NCBI GenBank assembly: GCA_026225945.1
Contig: JAMJFZ010000254.1
Span: 1-64,000, forward strand
Length of the DNA stretch: 64,000 nt
Direction: 5' to 3'
Source of the DNA: Cricetomys ansorgei
Taxonomy: Eukaryota > Chordata > Mammalia > Rodentia > Nesomyidae
Shown: one piece after another, positions 49,591-61,190 of the stretch
Layout of the letters: every line of letters begins with the position of its first letter
Numbering within the stretch: the first letter of the stretch is position 1
Position numbers and translations under genes: made by a program
The notes under the pieces: generated by a model
Database searches by the model: none
What the model saw: the letters and a program-made list of their open reading frames with translations, nothing else
What the model was told of the DNA's origin: nothing

Positions 49591-50675
49591 TAGGTACAAA
49601 AAAAAATCAATTAATTTTAATGTCTTTGCAAAAATAAATCAAACAGCTAAATCAACACAGCTGCTCAAACAAGCACTCCTAAGACCCAAAGTATATGTAT
49701 CTAAGGAACTTCTACATTAAACAGCCAATCTGAAGCCCTGGAACTTCACTTTTGATTTTATCCTTTTACTTTACCTAAGTAGGTAAATACTTAATGGACT
49801 ATGATTTAAAATCACAGTCTTATTATACTAATATGATTTTTGACAGTCCTAAAATTGATTGATTGTTAATGCTTAAAACACTCCTGAATAAACCTTTAAA
49901 ATATCCTATGATTTTTACAAGTCAGTGACTTAAGTTAATAGGTAACACAGTTAAAGAATTAAGAGGTTTGACTGTCAAAAAGTAAAACTTCTTTTTTCTT
50001 AAGTTAATGTTGATATTGTACACAAATTTTAAAAAAATGGACTATCAGACTATATATTTTGCTTTCCTGAAAGGAAACATGAAACAAAGTCTTAGAAAAG
50101 AATGCACATGCTCTATTAAACCCTCTAAGGATTTTTTTAAGAAACAGAACTCTATATAAAATCAGCAGTTCCATTATATTTTCAGAAGATAATTTATGTT
50201 CTGTTCTCCTTAACTACCATCTGAATCCATAACTGAAAATATTGAGTGTAAATACCTAAATCCTCTTATGACATTGAAGGGTACCAAACTATTGTCTCTC
50301 TAAAATATTGACAATTGTTCAATTAGATATAGTTAAAATGCAGAAGGGCTCTGTGTCTTTTCCATGCTTGCTTGAAAACAAGGCATGGGCATCACATCCC
50401 TGGAGAGAGATATCTGTAAGTCCAGAGACAGCACCAGCAAACATGGATGATACATTCTTTTGAGCAGACCCTTCTCTCTTGGTATCTCACTGCAGACTTC
50501 CACCGTGAAGAAATGAAAATTGCTTTTTCAGTATTGTCATTGATTTGATTCATTTTTGACCATCACTAAATAAGCAAGGCCCCTTCTATAGTTTGGTTCT
50601 GGAATTCTCACAGTAAGGCCCACATTATTTTCAGTGTTTAAAATTTATTTTTTGACTTATACATGAAATCACGAA
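49591..50675. other. Intron, no gene seen
   Basis: 50340-50640 is less AT-rich and may hold an old repeat (gtttggttctggaattctca), which I cannot classify. Confidence 0.45.
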
Positions 50676-50678
50676 TGT

Positions 50679-50681
<3 letters not shown>

Positions 50682-50727
<46 letters not shown>
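50682..50727 (+). repeat. (CA)n microsatellite
   Basis: About 23 perfect ca units. Confidence 0.97.
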
Positions 50728-50730
<3 letters not shown>

Positions 50731-50839
50731 CAAAGAAAATTTATCAGATGGAATTCAGATGAAGGGTCTGTGTGCTTTCCTTCAACTTTAAAATTTAAAA
50801 TTTAAAGGTTGAAAAGTTGTATGTTCACAAATCTGTTTT

Positions 50840-51225
50840 TTAATTTATCTTTTTCTTTTCTTGTATAATACATCCCTAACCCTGCCTCCACTCCTTCCAC
50901 TCCACTCCTCCAGCTCTCCCACATCTCCCCTCTGCCCTAGAATCATCAACACCTCTTCACCCCAGACCCCACCTCCACCCACCACCCTGCTTCCCCTTAG
51001 AATAGAGCAGGCCTCCTAAGGTTACCAATCAAACCCAGCTTCAGAAGACAAGGGTTGGCACAAGCCCCAAACAACAAGGCTGGTGGATGCCACCCTGAAG
51101 ACAGAAAAGTGTCTCAAGGGCAGGTAAAATTGTCAGAGCCACAAACACACACCCGAACTTTTAGGAGTTCTACAAGAACACCTAGCTTAACAGCCTTAAG
51201 TTATTTGTAAGGAAAGCTCACATAT
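50840..51225 (-). mobile_element. L1 3' UTR fragment
   Basis: On the plus strand a pyrimidine-rich block (the reverse of the L1 polypurine tract) precedes ctcaagggcaggtaaaattg and tctacaagaacacctagctt. The order is the same as at 30700-30990, so it is a second copy of that 3' UTR type. Confidence 0.7.
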
Positions 51226-53705
51226 TTAAGAACTCAATATGTTTTTTCTAGTAGCTTAAGGAAAATTCAGAGGTTAAGTGCAATATGAGCCCAACAGAAG
51301 CAGGACCCTGAAGATAATGGAAATACCCCAGTGAGTAGCCAGTGCATCATTTCACTTTTTGGTTATCATGAAGAAACCATCTTGCTACCTTAGACACCCT
51401 TTTGATGTATGCCACAGACCCTAAACAGGTTTAGCCAATCATGATGGGAACACTACCAACCTGAATCAAAAAAATCATTACCTCCTTTTTAAAAGGAGCA
51501 TCTCAGTTATTTATTTATTATAGCAGAGATAAGCTAACAGATACCCTCAGTCTTTATCAGGGTAAATGTTCTTAAGTCTGGTTTTTCTCTTCTTTTTTTA
51601 CTTGTCTGTTGCTTCAGAAGAGTGTCACCTGCAAACTTATGAGCATTGAGAAAAAAATTTCACCCATTCAATATCAAATATTGAATTAAATGTCATCACA
51701 AACTATGCCTATATTTTTACCAATAATTGTCTAATTATTCATAAATTCATTCTATCATCCATCTTTTAAAACTATGTTTTTGATATCATTAACCTCTTGA
51801 GACCTTGTATAATGTGCTTATAAATTTTAAATACCAAGTAAGAAACTTTATTTAGTAAATACTATTCAGTTGTAAAATTATAATTTAATAATTTTTTAAA
51901 AGATAACCCAAACTTCAATCAAATTTAATTCAAAAGAAATGTTCAAGTGGAATAAAGGAAAAAGTATTCTGGATAAACAGATATACAATTAAGAATTTAT
52001 TCCTATGAATACATAGAAAAAACATTGCTAAATTCATCATTACCGCTATATTTAGCTAAGCTAAACCTATCTACAGCACACACACTCACACCACTAAAGC
52101 AATGGGTAATGTCAATTTAATTTTTCTTCTCAGTCAAGTGTCTACAGAAAACAGGCAATGATCCAGTGTAATAACTTTCCAGTGCTTATTAGAATTGTAA
52201 AATTAATCACAAAAACTATAAAGTTGTAAAGAAAATATTATTTCCATGAATGAGTAATTCAATTAGAACATCAGAAAGTGGGCTACGTGGACTCCATACT
52301 AACTCACAATGTCAATAAAGTCTTGACCTGTGTTTTCCCCAGGTGGCGCATGGGGAGGTAATTATATCTTTATAAGGTTCTGTGATTCATTGCTTTGTCT
52401 GAAGTAAACAAGGGCTACATAACAGAAAAAGGGTATTCAAACACTACAATTACTGCCTGAGTTAAAATTATACTTCTACTTTGTTTGAATTAGAAATGAA
52501 ATTAGCTCCAATTCACAATTTTCAATTACTACAATTTCAAACTTTTGTATGAATTTAAGGAACATATTTTCTTCAAAGAATTGATACAAATTGATACTTT
52601 TCTTCCATTTAAAATATTTTTACCAGTGGAAAATTTGAATTTCATAGACAGACAAAGGCAGAAAAGGGAACTAACATAACTCAGTTGGAAAATAAATAAA
52701 GATTAATAGGAAGGAACTGTATTTTCTGTCATTTTTATTACATAAACTCCTTTTTTGGAAAAACACAGGGCCAGTAAGTTAGCATAACCTTGAAATTACT
52801 GGAAAGCAAATAAATTGTCTTATTGACCATGAAAAAGTAAACAAAGAAGGAAAATATACAAATTTCAATCTTGAGTCTAAAAATTGAAATAATGACTAAA
52901 ATTGATGATCATGACAAATTAACCAATTCAAAATATTTTTTCTAAATGATTTGAAATGCACTGTTACTCAGAAATGATCTGTGTTGAAGAGCACAAAAGC
53001 AAAAGAAAATGAAGAAGGAAATCTTTGTAATACATGAATTGTTTCTTGAGCAGTATTGTTACCATGAAATCTTACATGAGCATTATCAATCAGCATTCCT
53101 ATTAGTCTAGCCAAAACAAATAAAGTCATAGGTAGCATAGAAATAGATTTAATACAGTTACTTGCCATCTGTGAGACAGTCACGTGGAAGCACTGGCATT
53201 ATACTAAGCAGTTCTAGAATTTAAACTATCTTCCAATGTATACTTAAATAATTTAGAGATTTTATTACATTCAACTTAAAAATAATGTCATGAAATTTAG
53301 TGGTAATCTTAGAGTAATAATTTTGTCTTATACAGCACACATTATTTTTAAAAGTTTTTTTCATAGTCAAGGTATATCAACTTTTATCACTCAGGTAGAA
53401 TCAGTATAGTGAAATTTACTTAAGACATGCATTTTGTTAATAAGCTCAAGAACAAATGCATAATAAACCAAAACCACACTGTAATCAGAATATCAGAAAA
53501 TTTAAGGAAAGCATTTAAATTATTCTGTACAATTTCTAACAACTTAAAATTAAAGTGACCCAGTTAAATCATGGTTTTTGTGTGATTTCCCTTACTGAAG
53601 TAAGTAAGTCAGTCCACGATGCAGTTGTCTGAGTCACTAATTCCTCTATAAGTAACCTATAGCCCAAGCTCCTATAAGAAACCCCAATAAATTTACTTGT
53701 TTACC
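51226..53705. other. AT-rich intron, no gene seen
   Basis: No repeat recognised. 52270-52420 is less AT-rich (aggtggcgcatggggaggta) and is not explained. Confidence 0.5.
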
Positions 53706-53717
53706 AAAATAGATAAA

Positions 53718-53718
53718 T

Positions 53719-53773
<55 letters not shown>

Positions 53774-53791
53774 GGATAGATGGATGGATGA
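53718..53791 (+). repeat. (GATA)n microsatellite
   Basis: About 13 gata units, then ggata/gatg variants and a GA-rich end. Confidence 0.96.
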
Positions 53792-55440
53792 AAGAGGAGG
53801 GAGAGAGAGAATAAATAAATAAAAACATCATGTTTTAATTAATTACTACGTTGGTCTCAAACAAAGGCAATGAACAGGTGACACTGAAGCTGAATTTAAA
53901 TTATATACTCCAGAAAATGTTGTGGTATCCATCTGTTATCCATGAAGACTAACTTCCAATCTTCTCCTCACAACAATTAGGCATACAGTTAGAAAATAGT
54001 AACTTTCTTAACCCTTCAGTTCAATAGGTGATCATTTCCATCTTGATACCATCTTGGGAAAATCATATTTGAATCATTTTTGATCACATGAAAAACTCAC
54101 CATCTAGTGGTTATTAATAAGACCTTGTAATATGACTGTCATTTTCACCCTACTTTCAGACCAGAAACCTACTGCCTTCTCCACTTAAGCAGTGACTATA
54201 ATAACACTACTGGTAGACTCACATTAACTGAAGTTTCAGGAAGAGATAACATTACTTTATGAGAGGACACAAAATTCCTGCTTAATTATTAATCAGTAAA
54301 GTCATTTTAAAAAGTTGACTTTTAAAAAGGGGTAGCCATGGAAGATACTTTTCTCAGTACATAGATGTTTCCATTCAAAGTCTCTTCAAAAGAAGCATGT
54401 TCTTTCTCTGGCTTGGAAAAATGAAGAATAGTCCATCATGTCTAGCCTGGTGTTTGTTATTCAGCATTTGTCCTTTGAGAAATGGGATCCCCAGTTACTT
54501 TGTGTATCATTCAACAGAAGAGAGCTTTATCTAGATATCCTTCTTCTTCTGAGAACCCTCAAAAAATTTAATCACCTTTATGTTTGACAACCTTGGTTAA
54601 AATAGACACTAACAAAATCAACAATCAACTTTATTTTTAAGCATTCTGAAATGAATAGGAGTTCTGTCATGTGGATTTAATACAACTGATTTGATTGCGG
54701 TTTAGGCACATAGCATCATGCCAAACTTCACCTAAGGTGAGATATATTACCTTGATTTCTGTTTGTACAAGATTTTTAAAAAGCATGATATAGGTACTAT
54801 TATTTTAAAATGAGAATTCTTTTAAACATTACATCATAAAATAAACACCAGGTCCTCATGATTTTTCATACTCTGATCAATAGGTGTAGAGACATGCTGA
54901 AAATTATGTATCTAGAGAATATATTCTAATGGCACCTGCAAACTAGAAGCAAAAATATATTAGTGCACTGTGCTATTTTTGAGCAAATTTATCATATTCC
55001 TTTGATATTTGAAGAATCTCGGGATGTATGAAAGGAAATTGTTCAAATTATAATTTAGAGACTAAAGAAAGCCAAGACTTGAGCACAGTTTTACTACAGT
55101 TCAACCACAAGTGTCCATTAAAGATTAAGGCAACTTCATTCTGTTAAACACCTCAGATAATATCAAAGCATTAGTAAGATAAACCAACAGTCATTTGAAA
55201 TAGTCTATTTTCAAAGCAAACTATACTTCATTTGTATCTCTGATGGCATTTATACCCGCAGGATGTTCTTCCAATGTGTGAGAATAAAACACAGTGTGCA
55301 TTAAAAAAGAATAACTTTTTGTGGGAAACAAAAAGAAATACTTCACAGTATGTTCAAGGTTTGCAACTTTAGTTTCGGCTAGGAGTCACTTAAGAACTGG
55401 CAATGCCTATCATAGGTCATTTTTCTTATGTCTTTCACTA
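53792..55440. other. AT-rich intron, no gene seen
   Basis: No repeat, exon or regulatory site recognised. Confidence 0.5.
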
Positions 55441-55454
55441 GCCTAAAAGATAAA

Positions 55455-55698
55455 ACTTGATGAGAGATCACATAGGGGTACATGACCTGCTTTGTTCCAT
55501 CTTCTTATGCTTCGTCTGAGTGGTAACCTTGGAAGGACTGCACTTTTCTGAGAGTATGTATGGGTAAGGGTGCAGGAAGGAGAGATGGGTAGGATCTGAG
55601 AGGAGTAGAGGGCAGGGAAGATGGAGGCTGGGATGTATTATACTAAAGAAAATAAATAAATAAATACATACATACATACATACATACATACATACATA
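55455..55698 (+). mobile_element. Short L1 3' end with (AATA)n(TACA)n tail
   Basis: gggtaaggg...ggagagatggg, gaagatggaggctgggatgt and attatactaaagaaaataaa fit the purine-rich end of an L1 3' UTR. The tail runs into about four aata and eight taca units. Confidence 0.55.
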
Positions 55699-56189
55699 AA
55701 TGATTAAATTTGAATTATTGTTCTTGTCACATTGTAGGAGATGATAGGTAATTATGCTGGTTATCTAATAGGAAGAGATAGAACAGACATTAATATTCTA
55801 TTAGGAAGGTAGGTAAATGGATGTATTCCTCTAATAGAGAACATAGGTACAAAGCTAAGGGAACAATGGCTTCTACCTCAGGGAAATAAGCTCACTTGCT
55901 AATAATGTGGTGGCTTTAATTAAGGAAAAATGTAACATAGAGAAGTAAAATTAAAGAAATCAAGGTTAAAGATTAGTGTCAAAAATGACTCAGAATCTTA
56001 CTTCTTCACCTGGATTTCTAGTAAATCCTATCTGAAAAGTTTGTGGATCTTGGATTCACAGCAACATACAATACAATGAACGGATGCTGAAATGTGACTG
56101 CATAGCATAGTAGTACCATGACAGAGTCCACTACAAACATGAAAAGCCACTTATTTCAAAACATTTGCCTGGTTTCCCAGATTCCAGCT

Positions 56190-56385
56190 TACAGATCTTT
56201 AACAAGAATCTCTGAGTTTACCAAGGAATGACAAAGTATCTTAACTGATATGGTAAGAGAGATGTGCTTTAGCTGACACAAAGGATTCCTATATCACAAG
56301 CTGCATCTATAAAATCTCAACATCATGACTAGTTAAACATGAGATGAGCAAGGATGACACCACTGGACATGCTAACATGGATCAG
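56190..56385 (+). mobile_element. L1 (Lx) 3' UTR fragment
   Basis: tagttaaacatgagatgagc, aaggatgacaccactggaca and tgctaacatgg match the middle of the Lx 3' UTR. The preceding part is more diverged. Confidence 0.6.
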
Positions 56386-56615
56386 AAAGAGACATACACA
56401 GCATGCTATGAGAGACCTTTAAAGGTGAGCCTTGCTTTCCTTCTTGGCTGACTTTCTGTTTCCTGTTACAACTACTGCCATCATGAGAACAGCCATCAGG
56501 CCTTCCTATCTATAGTAGACTGAGACCCTCTGAAAATAGAATGTGAAATAAATCTTTTTTTCTCTTATGCTTCTCTGTGAACTATTCTGTAGCAATAAAG
56601 GAAATGTTTAATTAA
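56386..56615 (+). repeat. Possible MaLR-type LTR end
   Basis: ctgccatcatgagaacagcc, then gaaaatagaatgtgaaataa and attctgtagcaataaag, resembles the 3' end of MaLR-type LTRs ('...tgagccaaataaa...ttatagcaa'). Class uncertain. Confidence 0.4.
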
Positions 56616-58645
56616 CAATTATATTTGAAAATTATGTATTTTTTGGCTATGAAAGTTTCCTTCATACGGAAATAATGTAACTTAACTTTTCATTAGTGTT
56701 TCTAGCTTTTCAGTATTAGAAATTGTACTAGTATAAAAGTTAGAATCAATTGCTATAGAAAACAGAAATTCTTTGATGTTGATGTCTAGGAACATATATG
56801 AATTCTTGATATTTTATTAAAAGTCACTTCCCACAAAATTTGTGTAACTTAAATTCTAACTACAAATATGATATATAGTAATGAATATGAGACCATACTT
56901 TAACAAACAGTGAAGATTTTATTTGTAACCAATACACAATTAACTTATGGAAACTGCATGGTCTTATACAATCTAATAGTACCTACAATAAATAATGTAT
57001 TTTATGTGTTTATAATTATTTTTCAGTTATCTTGGAATTTTCTCATCTTTATTCAGATTCTGTGATTTCTTCTATAGGGGAAATTTATGTTTCATTTGTA
57101 TGTTTTCCAAGTTCAAAACTCAGGTTTAAACCAATGAAAACTTTATAAAGAGAAGCTGTGCCAAGTAGTTAAAGAGTCTAAAAAAACCTAGGAAAGCTTA
57201 CAAACCAAAACTTCCCTAAAGATTCCTAGTATGTAAATAAATAATATTAAAATTAATGAAGTTTTATAATTTATATACTCTGCTGTATTTAGAAGTTAAT
57301 TCACTAAACATATATGACAATAGGAACAAAATCACAGGCCTAGAAATCTCAATTTTCATTTTCATACTAATCTATTTCTGGTATAAATTTATTATCCACT
57401 CTTTTCTACTGATTAAAATTTTAGACTTGCAAGTCAGCCTCCCCATGGAATATTTAGTATTCCAAGTAGTACTTAAGATGTATAAAACTAGAACAGATTT
57501 TTAGAGACAATCTTTGGAAACACTACAAACACTAATAAGTTCCACTTACAGTCTCTGGCAAAGTCAAGAACAAGTTCCAGATTTATTATTCCTCAGAGTA
57601 TGACTTTGTTGTTGAAGTGTTTACTTGATGGCTATTGATTACCGATCTTCAAAAGCTTTTAATAGGCGTCTACTAATACAATGTGTTTAAATTTTGCCTC
57701 TAGGTATATGCATATCTTAATTCAGTTAAGACAGTCCCAAGTTAAAACAGCTCATGCCTCCCAACCACTTTAGCATTTACTAAATGGGAAAAAATAAAAC
57801 ATGGCCTTGAGCAAAGATTATACGGAAAGCATATTTACAAAATGCTCTAGAGTTGCTAAGTAATTTTTCTGAACATAATTTGTTTACCATTGCTGGATCA
57901 AAGTAAGATTTGGGCATGCACTCTAGCCCTGTTATCTATTAATCTTTTGCATACAGTAAATTATCTCAAATATTTACCTCCATTGTCATGGTTATTAAAT
58001 GTGAAAGATAATGATTTCTGACAAGTTAGACTATCTTAGAGAAGAAGAGATAATACCTATTACTTCAAAGTGAAAGAATATCTGTAATTTGTGGTCCTCC
58101 TCCATATGGATGGATTATGTTATTGTCCTATGAAGGCATACTTAACTATATCAGTGATTTTTGTGAAAATGCAGTGGATATCACTTATAGAAACGGGTTT
58201 AGGAGTTACTGCATGGAAATTTTGTATTACTGAGATATTTTCAATATGTCATACAGTAACTTTCATTTGTTGGCTTTAGAAGTCTTTATAGCTCATCATG
58301 TTTGCTTTGGCTTTTTATATCATTTACTGTATTTAAAATAACAATACAAACTTGAAAGTATTTTATATAAAAAGCATAATAACTACAAATATTTATGATA
58401 TTTAAGGCCAAATAACTATTTTATATAACAAGTAAATTAAATATTTTTATATTCCTGTCATAATGAGAGATAGATATATTCTCACAGTTGTCCTTGTTTT
58501 AGTCTTTTCCAGTGTTTTGTATTCTACTAGAGTTCAGTTATTGGATAAACTAGAACTGTATGTTTTTAATTCTTTGATAATTTGTTTCAATCATATTCAC
58601 CACTCTCCCTCCTCCAATTATTCCAAGTTCCATAACTGTAGAGAA
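56616..58645. other. AT-rich intron, no gene seen
   Basis: Contains several chance plus-strand frames; no repeat recognised. Confidence 0.5.
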
Positions 58646-58649
58646 ACTT

Positions 58650-59370
58650 TTAAACTTTTAATCCAGCAGCATGGGTGTTTTAGCAAAGGATCACTTTGAA
58701 AGGCCTGTGTTACAGCTATGAAGGGATCACATTCAAAGGCCTGTATGAAGGGATCACATTCAGAGGCCTCTATGATACAGATGAAATGCAGAAAGAATGT
58801 TGTTAGTCAGACTTATCCTGTCCTTTGTGCTAATGCTAGCTTTAACGTATTTCTGTAGTTAAGGCAACAAAGTACACATCTTTAATCTCAACTCAGAAGG
58901 AAGCAGTGGAACATGCCTTTAATCCCAATTCAAAAGGAAGAGTTCAGAAGTAGAGGAGAAGCAGAGAGGAAAAGCAGAGACAAGAAGCAAACCTCAGAGA
59001 AGAGAAGCAAGGTAGAAACAAGGTAGAAGCAGATGAGAAGTAGACAAGAGCAGCATGAGTCCAGAACAGAGCAGAGAGTTAGAAGCAGGTGTTTTGTGAT
59101 TTATCATTCATAGTATAACTCAGAATAAAAAGAGATAGTTCAGAAGAGAGCTAGTCAAAGTGAGCTCACTCAGTAGAAAGCCTCAGAGGCTGAAACTTTC
59201 TACGTTTGCAGATTAGATTATATGGACGTTGAAGTCTTCTAGGTCTAGGTTTAAGATTAAATTGTATTGAGGCTGAATCCCCTCTAGGACTGAGGATTGA
59301 ATTAGCAAGCAATCAATTGTCCTTTGCATGAACCCACGAGAATAATTAGTAAAATCAATGTTCACATCTA
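58650..59370 (+). mobile_element. LTR-like dispersed repeat, copy 3
   Basis: The longest copy. It shares cttttaatccagcagcatgg, gcaaaggatcac, gaaaggcctgtgt, atgcctttaatcccaattca, gaggctgaaa and gagaataatta with copy 1 in the same order and orientation. A 27-bp tandem duplication lies at 58722-58775. Confidence 0.6.
58722..58775 (+). repeat. 27-bp tandem duplication
   Basis: Two adjacent units of agggatcacattca-aggcct-tatga differ at two positions. A diverged third copy lies just upstream near 58687-58712. Confidence 0.9.
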
Positions 59371-59429
59371 CACCTACACATAACCAGGTCCCTACCCACA
59401 CAATTTGTGCCCCCCCCTGAATCTTTTTC

Positions 59430-59865
59430 CTTTTGTAAAACATTTGAGTCAATTTATTCTAGGATATGTATCGTTCCACTGGAACATGGGCAACCTATGT
59501 GGGGATACACCCTTAATGAAAACTGATATCCCTCTCACAGCAACTATTAATTGCCAGTAGTTTATCAAATAAGGGTTAGAGTTGTGCCCACCTCCCTTCT
59601 CCAAGCTGAGATTTTTGCCTTGTTTAAGCTTTCACAGGTTTTGTGCATGATGTATACTGTTACAACTACTGTAGATTTATACGTGCACTTAGTCTTCAAT
59701 GTCCAGAAAACACTTTTTTTGGAGCCACCCACCACCCTAGACTCTTAAAAATTACTCTATGTCTCTTTATGATATCTGAGCCTTGGGAGGAGGGGATGTG
59801 ATATAAATACCAATTAGGGGTGAACATTTTTCAGTCTCGTTTTCCCTAAGCCTTGATTAGTTATA
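59430..59865 (-). mobile_element. L1 3' UTR fragment
   Basis: Plus strand reads cacccttaatgaaaactgat, caactattaattgccagtag, cttgtttaagctttcacagg, cagaaaacactttttttgga and gagccttgggaggaggggat, the reverse of a rodent L1 3' UTR. Confidence 0.75.
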
Positions 59866-60826
59866 CTGTGTTAGTCAGATCGTTTTTAGTTACTCGAAAT
59901 TCCAAAGTATTGTTTTAACTTTGTATTCACTTTGAAAATACTGATGCATTCCATGTTAAATAGGAAAATCATCATAATTTTGTCAGAAATGCCTTTAGCA
60001 CTTGGGAAGTAATCAAGATCACAGTTAAAAGCATAAGTTCTGTTAAGTCCAATTTCACGTTAAAAATCCAAATGCTAACATTAGTAATAAACACCACCAT
60101 GTGTTTGGCTTGAGGTACATGACAAATTACTTACATTTTAAATAAATATAAACATCTGTCCAAATACTAAATATCCATGGTTTCTCTGTCAATCATTGTA
60201 AAGCATGGCTAGGTTAGATTGTAACTTAAGTATTTGGAAAAGTGCTTTTATTCTAGACAACCTTTATACTTTGAAAGCATCAGCTGCTGGATCCTGTACT
60301 TTTTGTCTCAAACAGTAGAAATGCTAAGAGTGTACAAGGCATAGAACATCTTATAGCTAATACTTTAATGGCCTCTTGGGCTCTCTAAAATGGTTTAAAT
60401 GTCCCAGAGAGATCCAAGGACCAGAGTTTGAGAATCACTATCACAGCACTTTTTTTTTTAGTCCTGATGTCATGCAGATGTCTGCATTTTCATAGCTCCA
60501 TAAAATAAGTAGGAAAATGTTGATCTTCATTTTCTGGTTCTACTAGAAAGTATCTCATCTTTGTTTAATTCTTTGTGTTCCCAATAACCACAGCATTATT
60601 AAAAAAAAAAAAAAAAACTGTAGTAGATTGTAGTCGCATCAGTTAGCTTTATACAATGCTAAGGTTGCATCCACACCTATAGATGCCTGAGGTTTCCTAG
60701 GAATAAACAGATGGGCAGCTTCAGTATTCCATTATTTATGAGCAAGAAACAATGTGCCATAATTTCTCTAAAGTGTTTTGTAAAATACTTGGGGAACATA
60801 TAATAAATGAGGATGAATTAAACAAG

Positions 60827-60866
<40 letters not shown>

Positions 60867-60965
60867 TCTGGAAAATCAGCAGCTATTATGAATAATATAA
60901 CTAGATTGACGGGTTTTGAGTGAGGTCTTGAATACATAGTAAATCAAACAGAAAATATTGAAAAC
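59866..60965. other. AT-rich intron, no gene seen
   Basis: Holds an A17 run at 60601-60617 and a (TA)n(CA)n stretch at 60827-60861. No exon recognised. Confidence 0.55.
60827..60861 (+). repeat. (TA)n(CA)n microsatellite
   Basis: Four ta units followed by about 13 ca units. Confidence 0.95.
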
Positions 60966-60967
60966 TC

Positions 60968-61190
60968 AGGGAGGGCTACAGAGATGGCTCGGTTGTTAAG
61001 AGACCTGGTTGTTCTTCCACTATACCCAGGTTTGAATCCCATGTGGCACCCATATGGCAGCCTTATAATCATCTATTAAGTCCACTGTCAGGGTGTCTGA
61101 CACCTTCATCTGGCCTCCACTGCCACCAGAAACATACGTGATGCACAGACACACATAAGAGCAAAATATCCATATCAACAAAAATTCTTA
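60968..61190 (+). repeat. B3/B2-type SINE
   Basis: gagggctacagagatggctc, gttgttaagagacctggttg, caggtttgaatcccatgtgg and catctggcctccactgccac follow the tRNA-derived SINE order, including a B-box-like gtttgaatcc. Confidence 0.82.

Noticed and set aside
52335..52380. ccccag/gtggcgcatggggag/gtaatt, resembling a tiny exon
   Set aside because: Only 15 bp between splice-like strings, with no further support.
60395..60440. agtttgagaatcacta, similar to the end of MER5-type DNA transposons
   Set aside because: The match is limited to about 16 bp and the neighbouring sequence does not continue it.
60595..60620. A17 run that might mark a processed pseudogene
   Set aside because: No coding similarity or retroposon end was recognised upstream.
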